The notes beneath the pieces were generated by a model. It was not told where the DNA came from and made no database searches. It saw only the letters and a list, made by a program, of their open reading frames with translations. Positions 41,704 through 50,574 of a stretch of DNA of 64,000 bases are shown in pieces (positions within the stretch are counted from its first letter, which is position 1; each line of letters starts with the position of its first letter). Made by a program: the position numbers and the translations under genes. Source of the DNA: Paenibacillus sp. W2I17 (GTDB lineage Bacteria > Bacillota > Bacilli > Paenibacillales > Paenibacillaceae); the NCBI RefSeq assembly GCF_030815985.1, contig NZ_JAUSXM010000001.1, positions 4,030,001-4,094,000 of the forward strand, read 5' to 3'.

Positions 41704-44412
41704 TCAATTTGGTGCAAGTTGAGGTTCGTCCCTTGGCCCCCATTGCTGTAACACCCGCTTCAACTCACTCAGCATAACCGGTTTGCTAATAAAATCACGC
41801 ATACCAATCTCCAGACAAGCTTCCTTATCTTCACGTTTGGCATTGCCTGTAACTGCGATGATTGGAGGTATACGATCCTGTGGAATTAGGCGGTGTAACA
41901 GGTCTGTCGCCTTCAGTCCATCCATCACAGGCATATGAATATCCATCAGGACAATATCATAAGCATTCTGAGAGATGGCATCAATTGCTTCCACGCCATT
42001 AGTACACACATCTGCCTGGTATCCGAGCTTCTCCAGATATTCTCGCAAAATCTTCCGGTTTACCGGATGATCTTCCGCCACCAGAATACGCATGGCGACC
42101 TTATCACTCTGACGTGTACGATCATGATGGAACTGACTTGCTGTCTGTTCTGCTGAAGCATCTACACTCGCCGCAGGAACAGCAAACCGGAAGGTTGAGC
42201 CCTCCCCTTCTATACTCTCGACACTGATACTGCCTCCCATGATCTCCACGAGTCGCTTGGAGATGACCAGTCCCAGTCCGGTACCACCATACTTCCGGTT
42301 AATCACCGGGTGTAGTTGAGAGAAGGACTGAAACAACTGATCCAGCTTGTCAGCCGGGATGCCAATTCCCGTGTCTTGCACCGCAAAATCAAGAACGCTG
42401 TCTTCAGGCTTTCTGCCCTTGATAATATCCACGTTAACATCAATGCTTCCCTGATCTGTGAACTTGAGCGCATTGCCAACCAAGTTCACCAGAATCTGCC
42501 GGATACGTATAGCGTCACCGACCATGAACTCAGGGATGCTTGGATTGAGGCGATATCTGATCTCCAGATGTTTCTCATCTGCACGCGGTTTAAACAGTTC
42601 GGCAACCTGTTCCAGCATCTTGCGTAATGCAAATGGTTCATAAGCCAGTGCCATTTTCCCGGATTCCAGCTTACTGAAGTCCAAAATATCATTAAGGATG
42701 TTCAGTAAAGCATCGCCGCTGTCTCGAATAATCTCGGCATATTCACGCTGTTCTTCCGATAAATCGGTACCGATCAGCAATTCTGTCATCCCCACGATCC
42801 CGTTCATCGGTGTCCGGATCTCATGGCTAACCATAGACAGAAATTCTGACTTGGCCTGAGCTGCCAGCTCAGCTGTCTCTTTGGCACGTACAATTTCACG
42901 TTCGCCAGTCACATCATTGAACACAACCACGGCGCCCTGAATCTGTCCCTGTTCAATAATCGGCGTCACCTGATACTGCACCAGAAAGCTGCTGCCATCT
43001 TTACGCCAGAATACATCTTCCTTGATTGAACGTCTCTGTCCATCCAACACAGTCATGTGGATCGGGCACTCTTCTTGTGGCAAATGACTTCCGTCTGCAC
43101 GGGTGTGATGGATGATGGGATGTGAGTTTTTGCCAATGAATTCTTTCGCCTCATAACCGAACATCGAAACTGCTGCAGGATTCATAAACATGGTGATTCC
43201 ATCCGCATCCAAACCATATATTCCTTCCGTAACCGTGTTGAGGATCAGCTCATGTTGCTTGCTAAGCTCCTGAATCCGTTCCGTATATTCCTTGCGCTCG
43301 GTAATATCGGATACGATCCCATAGACGCCTACCATTTCCTTATCCACAATAATGGGCACATTCGTAACAGATACTTCAATCTTCCGACCACTTGAATTGA
43401 CGATTCGGGTCTCATAATATTGCGGTTCGCCTTGCTTCACCATTTCAAAATAACGTTTGCCGTATTGCACTTCGCATTTATCCAGATTGGATAAAAAAGA
43501 TTGGCCAATAAGCTTATTGCGAGGGATATCCAACATTTGCACCAGTTTGCTGTTTACTGCACTGTATTTACCTTCCAGATTCAATGAATACACAGCTGCC
43601 GGGTTATGTTCGAACAACGATCTGTATCGCTGACGGCTTTCCCGAAGACGTCTGTCCGCATCCTTATGCTGGGTAATATCCCTGCTGATGCTTACAATCT
43701 GGACACTCTTGCCACGCTCTCCAGCCACAGGTTTCGCCAATGTCTCCATCCAGATATAATGTCCCTTCTTGTGCAACACACGCATCTTGCAGCCATTGCC
43801 GATCTTGGAAAGATCCATAGGGTCCGGATAATCTCCCGGATAACAATAATCCTTGAAGGACTTTCCTATGACTTCCTCCGGCTTATAACCCAGTAAGGTG
43901 TACACGGAAGGGGAAACGTATAACAACTCGCCATCCGTAGCACAAGTTGTAATCAGATCTTGTGCATGGTCAGCCAGCACCTGATATTTCTCCTGTGCTT
44001 CCTTAAGCTCACGTTGCACTTCCAGGATATTGGTAACATCTTTGGCAATGCCATAGATTCCTACGACTTCTTTTCCCTCCGTTATAGGCACATACGTGAT
44101 CTCTGCCTGTTTCAGGGAACCATCTTTATGATAAAAAGTAATGGGATTACTGACTGAACGTCCAGCCAGTACCTCTTTAATGTATTGTTTGCGTGAATTT
44201 TCACTGTCCGGAGGACAGATCTCATTCTGATTCATACGAATCAAGTCATCCAGTGTATACCCCGATATCCGCTCTACCGAGGGATTAGCATCAATATAGT
44301 TTCCATGGATGTCCATCACATAAATGGCATCCGGATGGTTAAAAAACAGTGATTGGTAAGAACTTCCCTCAGAAATAATGCGCTTCAGGGTTTCCGTTTT
44401 ATTGATATCCAA
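41704..44412 (-). CDS. Multi-PAS hybrid sensor histidine kinase
   Basis: A 902-residue soluble hybrid kinase. Four PAS domains occupy roughly 12-125, 137-255, 258-378 and 385-505 (each ends with VVGIYGIAKDVT or similar). The HisKA motif is FLSMVSHEIRTPMNGI (phospho-His near 540). The ATPase has KYGGTGLGLVISKRL. A C-terminal receiver (about 775-895) reads MRILVAEDHPVNRK and VLMDIHMPVMDG (phospho-Asp near 824). There is no membrane helix, so the signal is likely cytoplasmic (redox, oxygen or a small ligand). TTG start six bases after GAGGGG. No partner regulator lies nearby. Confidence 0.93.
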   Translation of the reverse strand: MDINKTETLKRIISEGSSYQSLFFNHPDAIYVMDIHGNYIDANPSVERISGYTLDDLIRMNQNEICPPDSENSRKQYIKEVLAGRSVSNPITFYHKDGSLKQAEITYVPITEGKEVVGIYGIAKDVTNILEVQRELKEAQEKYQVLADHAQDLITTCATDGELLYVSPSVYTLLGYKPEEVIGKSFKDYCYPGDYPDPMDLSKIGNGCKMRVLHKKGHYIWMETLAKPVAGERGKSVQIVSISRDITQHKDADRRLRESRQRYRSLFEHNPAAVYSLNLEGKYSAVNSKLVQMLDIPRNKLIGQSFLSNLDKCEVQYGKRYFEMVKQGEPQYYETRIVNSSGRKIEVSVTNVPIIVDKEMVGVYGIVSDITERKEYTERIQELSKQHELILNTVTEGIYGLDADGITMFMNPAAVSMFGYEAKEFIGKNSHPIIHHTRADGSHLPQEECPIHMTVLDGQRRSIKEDVFWRKDGSSFLVQYQVTPIIEQGQIQGAVVVFNDVTGEREIVRAKETAELAAQAKSEFLSMVSHEIRTPMNGIVGMTELLIGTDLSEEQREYAEIIRDSGDALLNILNDILDFSKLESGKMALAYEPFALRKMLEQVAELFKPRADEKHLEIRYRLNPSIPEFMVGDAIRIRQILVNLVGNALKFTDQGSIDVNVDIIKGRKPEDSVLDFAVQDTGIGIPADKLDQLFQSFSQLHPVINRKYGGTGLGLVISKRLVEIMGGSISVESIEGEGSTFRFAVPAASVDASAEQTASQFHHDRTRQSDKVAMRILVAEDHPVNRKILREYLEKLGYQADVCTNGVEAIDAISQNAYDIVLMDIHMPVMDGLKATDLLHRLIPQDRIPPIIAVTGNAKREDKEACLEIGMRDFISKPVMLSELKRVLQQWGPRDEPQLAPN

Positions 44413-44730
44413 GGCTTACCCCTCTTTTCTCAGCCAATATCTTCATCTAACAACAGGGATTAATTATCCCTTACAAAAATGGGCCTACCCTCGAATAACC
44501 ATGTAAGCCTGCCTAGAAACAGCTTTTTTTATTTTACCAGATTCTCGTCTCATTTTGCTTACAATCTATGATTCAATTCACATGATGTGTGAGGTAATAC
44601 TTGGAATTTTAATATTACTTAGGAGGCGTCTTCAAGGAAAGACAAGTTATACAAGAATAAATGTAAACCTATAACAAGCTTGGAGTTCAATTCCAAGTCA
44701 GCTAATTCTGGCGAATGGGTAAACGATTTT

Positions 44731-44803
44731 CTAAAGAACTCAGGACATCTTATTTGGCGTCCATGCGCCCTTTGTAAATGTTAAAGAACATCAGACACGT
44801 TAA
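44731..44803 (+). repeat. Dimeric 23-bp intergenic repeat, copy III
   Basis: Units CTAAAGAACTCAGGACATCT plus TAT (44731-44753) and TTAAAGAACATCAGACACGT plus TAA (44781-44803), 50 bp apart. CGATTTT precedes the first unit both here and at 8021. Confidence 0.75.
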
Positions 44804-44925
44804 TCCCCATAATCTCCTGTCATATACGCTGCAAACGGTTGTTTCATTGGATGTCCCGCCTGAAGCAAAGCTTCTCAAAGAAAGAGAGATCATCCGCTCT
44901 TGCGATGCCTTGATATAAAATTAAC

Positions 44926-44954
44926 GATACAATTTGTATCAAAAAGGCTATAAT
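44926..44954 (+). promoter_or_regulatory. Promoter of the acyltransferase gene with palindromic operator
   Basis: -10 TATAAT at 44949-44954. The palindrome GATACAA-T-TTGTATC (44926-44940) covers the -35 and spacer region, the shape of a MarR/TetR-type operator. The regulator is unknown. Confidence 0.5.
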
Positions 44955-44996
44955 CGTTAAAAAACGTTTTTTGACTACGGAGAGGACGGATGAATC

Positions 44997-45557
44997 ATGC
45001 TGCCCAACAGAGTTAAAATTGCTTACGGTAAACTAAGAGGCTTGGCCATCTTTGGTAAAATTCAGCCCTCTATGGGCCTGCTGCCACGAATCAGGGGTAA
45101 GGTTTATCTGAATAGATTGGGTGATTTGCAGGTAGGAAAACGGCTTAACATTATAGGCAAACCTTGGGGAACCCAGTTAACGGTGGTCAAAGGTGCGCGA
45201 TTAACGATTGGCGATGACGTCATGATTAATGCAGGAGTCGGGATTGCCGCTAACGTTGAAGTGACCATCGGCAATAACGTCATGATTGGTCCTCGAACAA
45301 GCATATTCGACAGTGCCTATCACCGGATTGACTCTCTGGATGACGGGAGCCAGACTGCCAAGCGGATTGTGATTCAGGATAATGCCTGGATTGGTACAGG
45401 CGCGCTTATTTTGCCCGGAGTGACCATTGGCAGAAATGCAGTTGTGGCAGCAGGAAGCACGGTGACCAAAGATGTACCCGAAAATACACTTGTAGCCGGG
45501 GCACCAGCCAAAATCATCCGGGAGTTGACCATTCATGATGGGTGGGTCAGACATTAG
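44997..45557 (+). CDS. Hexapeptide-repeat acyltransferase
   Basis: A 186-residue left-handed beta-helix transferase. Hexapeptide units run through KGARLTIGDDVMINAGVGIA, VEVTIGNNVMIGPRTSIFDS and DNAWIGTGALILPGVTIGRN. The C-terminal VTKDVPENTLVAGAPAKIIR is the standard end of the maltose/galactoside acetyltransferase group. It transfers an acyl group to a sugar, perhaps in cell-surface polysaccharide. The ATG follows GGAGAGG. It stands alone with its own promoter and terminator. Confidence 0.9.
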   Translation: MLPNRVKIAYGKLRGLAIFGKIQPSMGLLPRIRGKVYLNRLGDLQVGKRLNIIGKPWGTQLTVVKGARLTIGDDVMINAGVGIAANVEVTIGNNVMIGPRTSIFDSAYHRIDSLDDGSQTAKRIVIQDNAWIGTGALILPGVTIGRNAVVAAGSTVTKDVPENTLVAGAPAKIIRELTIHDGWVRH

Positions 45558-45558
45558 A

Positions 45559-45617
45559 AAAAATCCTCCTGAAGCATACATACAATAGAGCTTGCATGTT
45601 TTGCTTAAAGAGGATTT
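45559..45617. terminator. Terminator between acyltransferase and ABC permease genes
   Basis: AAATCCTC and GAGGATTT close a stem with GAAGCA/TGCTTA inside, with A/T flanks on both sides. Confidence 0.7.
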
Positions 45618-45650
45618 GGATCTACGATAACCAAGTGTGTAAGGGATTAT

Positions 45651-46385
45651 TCAGATTTCTTTTTTTGCAAAATACATCATGCCGATTCCAATGAAAATAA
45701 CAGCACTGCCTCCAACAACCGCCAGCATCGTCATCAGTGGCACGTTGTAGGCTCCGAAACCCGCGCCGTCCACGGGTGTCATCAGAATCATCGGTTGTGC
45801 CCATGGATAATACGGCCCATATGTCGCCGAGTTTACAATGAGAATATTCGGTATGGTCAATGCAAAATTCAGTGCGAGCGGTGCGGCAAAGCTGCTCCAC
45901 ACCAATGAAACGAACATCTGCAGGGCAGCCAAGGGTACACAGGCCAGCAACCCAAGCAGCAGTTTGCCTACCAAGAATCCCCAAGGTACTGGCATCGTAA
46001 TGCCGTGAATCATGCCTGCCAGCAGAATGGACATCAGCAATAATACTTGTGTACCCGCCAGAAGCATGAGTACAATCGTCAGTTTACCTGCATATACGCC
46101 TGAACGCGTGAGCGGTAAAACCAGCATCTGCTTCCACCCTCCACCTGCATGTTCAAAACGGCAGACAAAAGACGTAAACACGCCAGTCAGCATCGGTAAC
46201 AATAACAATCCGTGCAGGAAAACCATCGTGGTCATCAATACCTGCCAATTTCCCGATGGAGTGGACAACAGTCCGATGAGCAGCGCAATGAGTGGACTCA
46301 GCAGAATCAGGAGCCATATGGGCGATTTGCTCATTTTCAATCGTTCAGCGGACAAGATTCGGAAGTACGTTGTTGCAAAGCTCAT
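45651..46385 (-). CDS. LanFEG-type ABC-2 permease subunit
   Basis: About 244 residues with six predicted helices, of the ABC-2/lantibiotic immunity permease type (MutE/EpiE-like; segment FEHAGGGWKQMLVLPLTRSG). Paired with the next permease and the BcrA-like ATPase, it should expel a membrane-active peptide. The ATG at 46385 follows GGAAGG and overlaps the preceding gene's end (TGATATG). It is the last gene of the operon. Confidence 0.85.
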   Translation of the reverse strand: MSFATTYFRILSAERLKMSKSPIWLLILLSPLIALLIGLLSTPSGNWQVLMTTMVFLHGLLLLPMLTGVFTSFVCRFEHAGGGWKQMLVLPLTRSGVYAGKLTIVLMLLAGTQVLLLMSILLAGMIHGITMPVPWGFLVGKLLLGLLACVPLAALQMFVSLVWSSFAAPLALNFALTIPNILIVNSATYGPYYPWAQPMILMTPVDGAGFGAYNVPLMTMLAVVGGSAVIFIGIGMMYFAKKEI

Positions 46386-46386
46386 A

Positions 46387-47103
46387 TCAGGCCACATCCT
46401 TCCGGCTAAAATGCACCATACCCAGCAACAGGATTAATAACCCTAGACCTGCCCCCATGCCTGCATACAGGTATGGATTAGGCCCATTCCAGGCCATCTG
46501 TGCCCATGCGAGCGGAAAGCTCGGTGAGATACTGAGCGAGAACATACCCGTTATCGCGAGAACGATGCCCAGGGTGACGGGAAGCGCCTGATTCTTGTTA
46601 ACCATCGTGAGCCACAACTCCAGTGACAACACCGGAAGTGCACCAGCCAAAGGCAATAGACCCAGCTTGATCGCATGTGTCCAAGGTATTTCGCTGGCAT
46701 GGAATCCGAGGATCAGACCCAGACCTACAATTCCTGCGGTTAACAGCAGGCAGGAGATCACCAGCAGCACACAAGCAAGCAGGAACTTGGCTAAATACAC
46801 GGCTGGTCTGGGAATGGGCATCGCAAGCAACTGTTTCCACGATCCTTGTTCATGCTCAACATTAGCGATCATGGAGCTGAGAATGGTTGCCCCCAACATC
46901 AGAGACAAAGGCACAAAGACAACCACATTGCCGAGCAATCCGCCCCACAGGTTATCTGCATACTGCTCTTTCAGATAGTCCAGCCGTAAGCCAAAATTAA
47001 GTGCCTGCATCGCTGTCAATCCAAGAGGGGCTAGAAAAACAAGAAACCAGATCCCTTTCCCCCGAATCTTGAGCCAGTCTGACGATAATGCACGCCCGGT
47101 CAT
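46387..47103 (-). CDS. LanFEG-type ABC-2 permease subunit
   Basis: A 238-residue permease with six helices. NVEHEQGSWKQLLAMPIPRP matches the lantibiotic-immunity permease signature EHxxGxWKxLLxxP, and the same element occurs in the neighbouring permease, so the two are paralogous and probably heterodimerise. Its start overlaps the ATPase stop by four bases. Confidence 0.87.
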   Translation of the reverse strand: MTGRALSSDWLKIRGKGIWFLVFLAPLGLTAMQALNFGLRLDYLKEQYADNLWGGLLGNVVVFVPLSLMLGATILSSMIANVEHEQGSWKQLLAMPIPRPAVYLAKFLLACVLLVISCLLLTAGIVGLGLILGFHASEIPWTHAIKLGLLPLAGALPVLSLELWLTMVNKNQALPVTLGIVLAITGMFSLSISPSFPLAWAQMAWNGPNPYLYAGMGAGLGLLILLLGMVHFSRKDVA

Positions 47104-48014
47104 ATGGAAGCCCCCTCGCCAATGACCCGCATGAACAGATCTTCCAGCGACTGACGCTGTTCCTCTACACGATACACATCATGATCCTGCTCAATTAATC
47201 GGCGCACAAGCAGTGCCACTGAACTGTTATCCATATAAGGGAACGTTAATGCAGAACCTTGTTGCTGACCAAATTGTCCCTGTTCTCTCGCCAGCTTCAT
47301 AGCCTCTTCCGGCTCGGAAACCGTTAACCGGATAGAGCTACCCGTCTGACTATGCAGACTTGCGATGGTATCCTGAAGCACCATCTTGCCTTCACGGATA
47401 ATACCAACGCGACTTGCCATCTGTTCGACTTCACTCAGCAAGTGGCTGGAAACCAGAACGGTAATGCCATGTTCCAGAGGCATGCGTTTGATCAGTTCCC
47501 GAATCTCCTGAATACCGGCAGGATCAAGCCCATTCGTTGGTTCGTCCAGAATCAGCAGCTCCGGTTCACCCAGCAAAGCGCTGGCAATACCCAGACGTTG
47601 CTTCATCCCAAGGGAATAGCCCTTCACCGAACGTTTGGCATCCTTGGTCAGATCTACAATGGACAGCACTTCAGCAATTCTTGATTTTGGTACATTGATG
47701 ATGCGGCGCAAAGTTTCCAGATTTTCTACTGCGTTCAGATGTCCGTAATAGGACGGGTATTCGACCAAGGAACCCACACGGCGCAAAATATCCATGCGAT
47801 CCTTGCGGATATCCTTGTCGAAGATACGTATCACGCCTTTGGTTGGTTTAATCAAGCCGAGAAGCATGCGAATCGTTGTTGTTTTGCCGGCGCCGTTGGG
47901 ACCGAGGAAGCCGTAAATATCTCCCTTTTTAATATGCAGATCAAGTTCACGGACCGCTGCACGGTCCCGGTATGTTTTCCATAAATTCGCCGTTTGAATA
48001 ATATTTTCACTCAC
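47100..48014 (-). CDS. BcrA/LanF-type ABC transporter ATPase
   Basis: A 304-residue ATPase. Walker A GPNGAGKTT (about 40-48), signature YSLGMKQRLGIA, Walker B LLILDEPTNGLDP and the switch His in VSSHLL are all present. The C-terminal ~80 residues form the regulatory tail of BcrA-type subunits. It powers two ABC-2 permeases. The whole set follows a two-component system, the usual arrangement of peptide-antibiotic detoxification modules. Confidence 0.93.
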   Translation of the reverse strand: MSENIIQTANLWKTYRDRAAVRELDLHIKKGDIYGFLGPNGAGKTTTIRMLLGLIKPTKGVIRIFDKDIRKDRMDILRRVGSLVEYPSYYGHLNAVENLETLRRIINVPKSRIAEVLSIVDLTKDAKRSVKGYSLGMKQRLGIASALLGEPELLILDEPTNGLDPAGIQEIRELIKRMPLEHGITVLVSSHLLSEVEQMASRVGIIREGKMVLQDTIASLHSQTGSSIRLTVSEPEEAMKLAREQGQFGQQQGSALTFPYMDNSSVALLVRRLIEQDHDVYRVEEQRQSLEDLFMRVIGEGASI

Positions 48015-48094
48015 TGTATGATCACCTCGGAACTATCGTAACCTTCCAAGGTTAAAGCTAAAGTAGTCTCCAGTTTAAGTTTAGTTTAAAAAAG

Positions 48095-49606
48095 CTATTT
48101 CAGCGGTTTGTTGTTTCCCTGTTTCCCCTTACCACTGTAGATATATGTCTGGACACCCGTATCGGAACTGTCTACCCGCTTGCGAAGACCCATCTCACGA
48201 ATCAACAGGTCTACAATGGATAAGCCTAGACCTGTGCCTTTTGTGTCGGAATTCGGTTGCATTCCCGGACCCCGATCCTGAATAACGATGGCCGTCTCAC
48301 CCTGAATCTCCTGAGTTGATATACCAATATATTTCCCGCTGGCGGCATGGCGGATCACGTTTTGGAACAAATTATCAAGAATACGGCGCATGCCCTGTTC
48401 ATCCATATGCCAGATCAGCGGTTCCTCTGGCAGGTCAATATCAATCTCAAATTGCTCTTTCTCCCAGACCGGGTACCAGGCGGCCGCCGTTTCCCTGACG
48501 ATCCGCAGTATATCTTTCTCTTCCAGCTTCAGTGTATATTTCCCACTTGTGAGCAAATTGTAGGATAACATGTTGTCAATGAGCCCACCGAGGTCCTCCA
48601 TCTTTGCTTCCATGCGATGTAATGAACGGTCACCTTGCTCGCTCAACTCTTCCTTGTGCAAAGCATGCATATGTCCACGAATCACCGTTAGCGGGGTACG
48701 CAGATCGTGGGAAAGCCCTGCAATGAGACGTTTGCGCAATTGTTCTTCCTCGCGTTCACGGTGGCGGCTGTCGGACAGTTGATGCACCATCTGATTGAAG
48801 GATTCTTCCAGTTGACCAATCTCGTCTGACCGGCGGATATCTACCGGAAGCGGGAGGCCTTCCTTGCCTGTGGTCATCATGGCCGTCTGCAAACGAATAA
48901 GTCGTTTGCGAATGCGTGCAAAGAAGAGAAACGACATAATGATGAAGATCAGAAAGATGAGGGTCATTACGATACCAAGATACAAAAGTTCCATCGGCCA
49001 GTTACTCTGATTCATTTGCAGAAGTGACCGCGGCACTTCAATGATCATGAATCCCTGTCCTTTGTCCTGCTCATCTCCGCCAATATATGCAACTACGGTC
49101 AGTGGATCACGATAGGAGGCTTCTTTCATGAATTGCACGGTATTGTTCGCATTCCATAAGGATGGAATATGAGTCTCTGTCGTTTGCCCGGAATCCAGTG
49201 ACCATCTCAATGTCGTGTCTGTTCTGCCATCCGGCGACGTGGATTTCAGAAGCGTTACATCTTCACCACCGAGAATAAAGAGGGTCTCACCGCTCACATT
49301 CACACGATACATGGAAGATTTGGGATATGAGTCATGTAATTGCTCCAACCGGGCCTTAATCTCTTCATCCGAAGCACCATCCAGGTTCTTCGATTCACGT
49401 GACCAGATATTACTGATCCTAGTAACATCACCGTAAGGTGCTGCTCGGTCTGTGTTCGTATTATTCACTACGACAATATATATAACGGATATGATTGGAA
49501 GGACAACAGGCACAAACAATATTGCCGCCAGGATCAGGAGGATGTATCTGGACATCAAGGAGCGCCCAAAGCGAAGCTTGCGCCGCCTGGATTGCTTTTG
49601 ATCCAT
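48095..49606 (-). CDS. Sensor histidine kinase of the peptide-resistance module
   Basis: About 503 residues. Two membrane helices (about 20-45 and 205-230) flank an extracellular domain of ~160 residues. HAMP follows, then HisKA with IAGLSHDLRTPLTVIRGH and an ATPase domain (QNVIRHA, DRGPGM, GTGLGLSIV). The ATG at 49606 (MDQKQSRR) follows AAGGGAG by eight bases. An upstream ATG at 49666 overlaps the regulator stop and is a possible coupled start. It probably senses a peptide antibiotic or envelope damage. Confidence 0.9.
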   Translation of the reverse strand: MDQKQSRRRKLRFGRSLMSRYILLILAAILFVPVVLPIISVIYIVVVNNTNTDRAAPYGDVTRISNIWSRESKNLDGASDEEIKARLEQLHDSYPKSSMYRVNVSGETLFILGGEDVTLLKSTSPDGRTDTTLRWSLDSGQTTETHIPSLWNANNTVQFMKEASYRDPLTVVAYIGGDEQDKGQGFMIIEVPRSLLQMNQSNWPMELLYLGIVMTLIFLIFIIMSFLFFARIRKRLIRLQTAMMTTGKEGLPLPVDIRRSDEIGQLEESFNQMVHQLSDSRHREREEEQLRKRLIAGLSHDLRTPLTVIRGHMHALHKEELSEQGDRSLHRMEAKMEDLGGLIDNMLSYNLLTSGKYTLKLEEKDILRIVRETAAAWYPVWEKEQFEIDIDLPEEPLIWHMDEQGMRRILDNLFQNVIRHAASGKYIGISTQEIQGETAIVIQDRGPGMQPNSDTKGTGLGLSIVDLLIREMGLRKRVDSSDTGVQTYIYSGKGKQGNNKPLK

Positions 49607-49662
49607 GCTTCGTTCTCCCTTCCGTTCTCCCTTCATGATCTTCCGTTCTCTGAACCACCGGA

Positions 49663-50346
49663 TCATGGCTTCTTCACACGATATCCCACACCACGGACCG
49701 TCTGAATAACTACAGGATTGGCCGGATCAAGCTCCAGCTTTTCGCGTAGATGTCGAATATGTACCATTAAAGTCTTGTCCCCATCCAGATAAGGCTCGTT
49801 CCAGACGGCTTCATAGATCTGCTCTTTCGTGCGAATCATGCCCATATGTCGTAGCAGGTAGGCGAAGATGTGGAACTGTTTTCCCGATAAAATAATCTCA
49901 TCTCCCGTCTCCTCATTAACGATCCGGTTGTCCTTCTCATAGATGGAGAGATGATCCAGCTTCAGGGCAGCATCCGTGGATACCGCTGTTCCTGCCTTAC
50001 GCAGTTGTACTTCAATCCGGGCAGCCAGTTCATCGGGGTGAAATGGTTTGGTCACATAGTCATCGGCAAAATCAAGACCGTGCAACTTATCGTCAATGGA
50101 CGTTCTGGCCGAGAGCATGACAATAGGCACCGCGGGATGTTCTTTTTTCAGTCGCTGGCCCACCGTAAATCCATCCAGCCCGGGCAGCATGACATCCAGA
50201 ATAATGAGTGAGCAACCGATAGCAGCCTCCGCTGCACCTTCACCACTGCCGAGCCATACCACCTCATAACCGCGCTCCTCCAGATCGGCTCTGACCCAAG
50301 TCGCAATTTCCGTATCATCTTCAATATATAACAGTTTGGTTTTCAT
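49663..50346 (-). CDS. OmpR-family response regulator
   Basis: A 227-residue regulator. Receiver: acidic pair EDD, phospho-Asp in LIILDVMLPGLDG, and Lys in DDYVTKPF. The C-terminal winged helix includes QIYEAVWNEPYLDGDKTLMV and IQTVRGVGYRVKKP. It is the first gene of the two-component/ABC operon and presumably activates the transporter genes. Confidence 0.94.
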   Translation of the reverse strand: MKTKLLYIEDDTEIATWVRADLEERGYEVVWLGSGEGAAEAAIGCSLIILDVMLPGLDGFTVGQRLKKEHPAVPIVMLSARTSIDDKLHGLDFADDYVTKPFHPDELAARIEVQLRKAGTAVSTDAALKLDHLSIYEKDNRIVNEETGDEIILSGKQFHIFAYLLRHMGMIRTKEQIYEAVWNEPYLDGDKTLMVHIRHLREKLELDPANPVVIQTVRGVGYRVKKP

Positions 50347-50574
50347 CCGAATATTCGTTTCCTTTCTGTCCCCATTGGGTTAATGATATATCTGAGCATA
50401 ATAATGATAAAAGCTGCCTATAACATATGGATTCATGTCTTATTGAAACAATGTTAAAGTCCTTTACGTTACCACACATTCTAATTATAGCGTATTCATT
50501 AACGTGGGGAATGTCATATTAATCAAGTCTACCAAGTACATACTATATCCACACCTGACGGGAGGAAATTCATC

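Larger units (their letters stand above)
44413..44996. other. Intergenic region with repeat and promoter
   Basis: No gene seen in 584 bp. It holds the dimeric repeat at 44731-44803 and, next to the acyltransferase, a palindrome-containing promoter and an AAAAAACGTTTTTT palindrome (about 44959-44972) in the untranslated leader. Confidence 0.6.
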
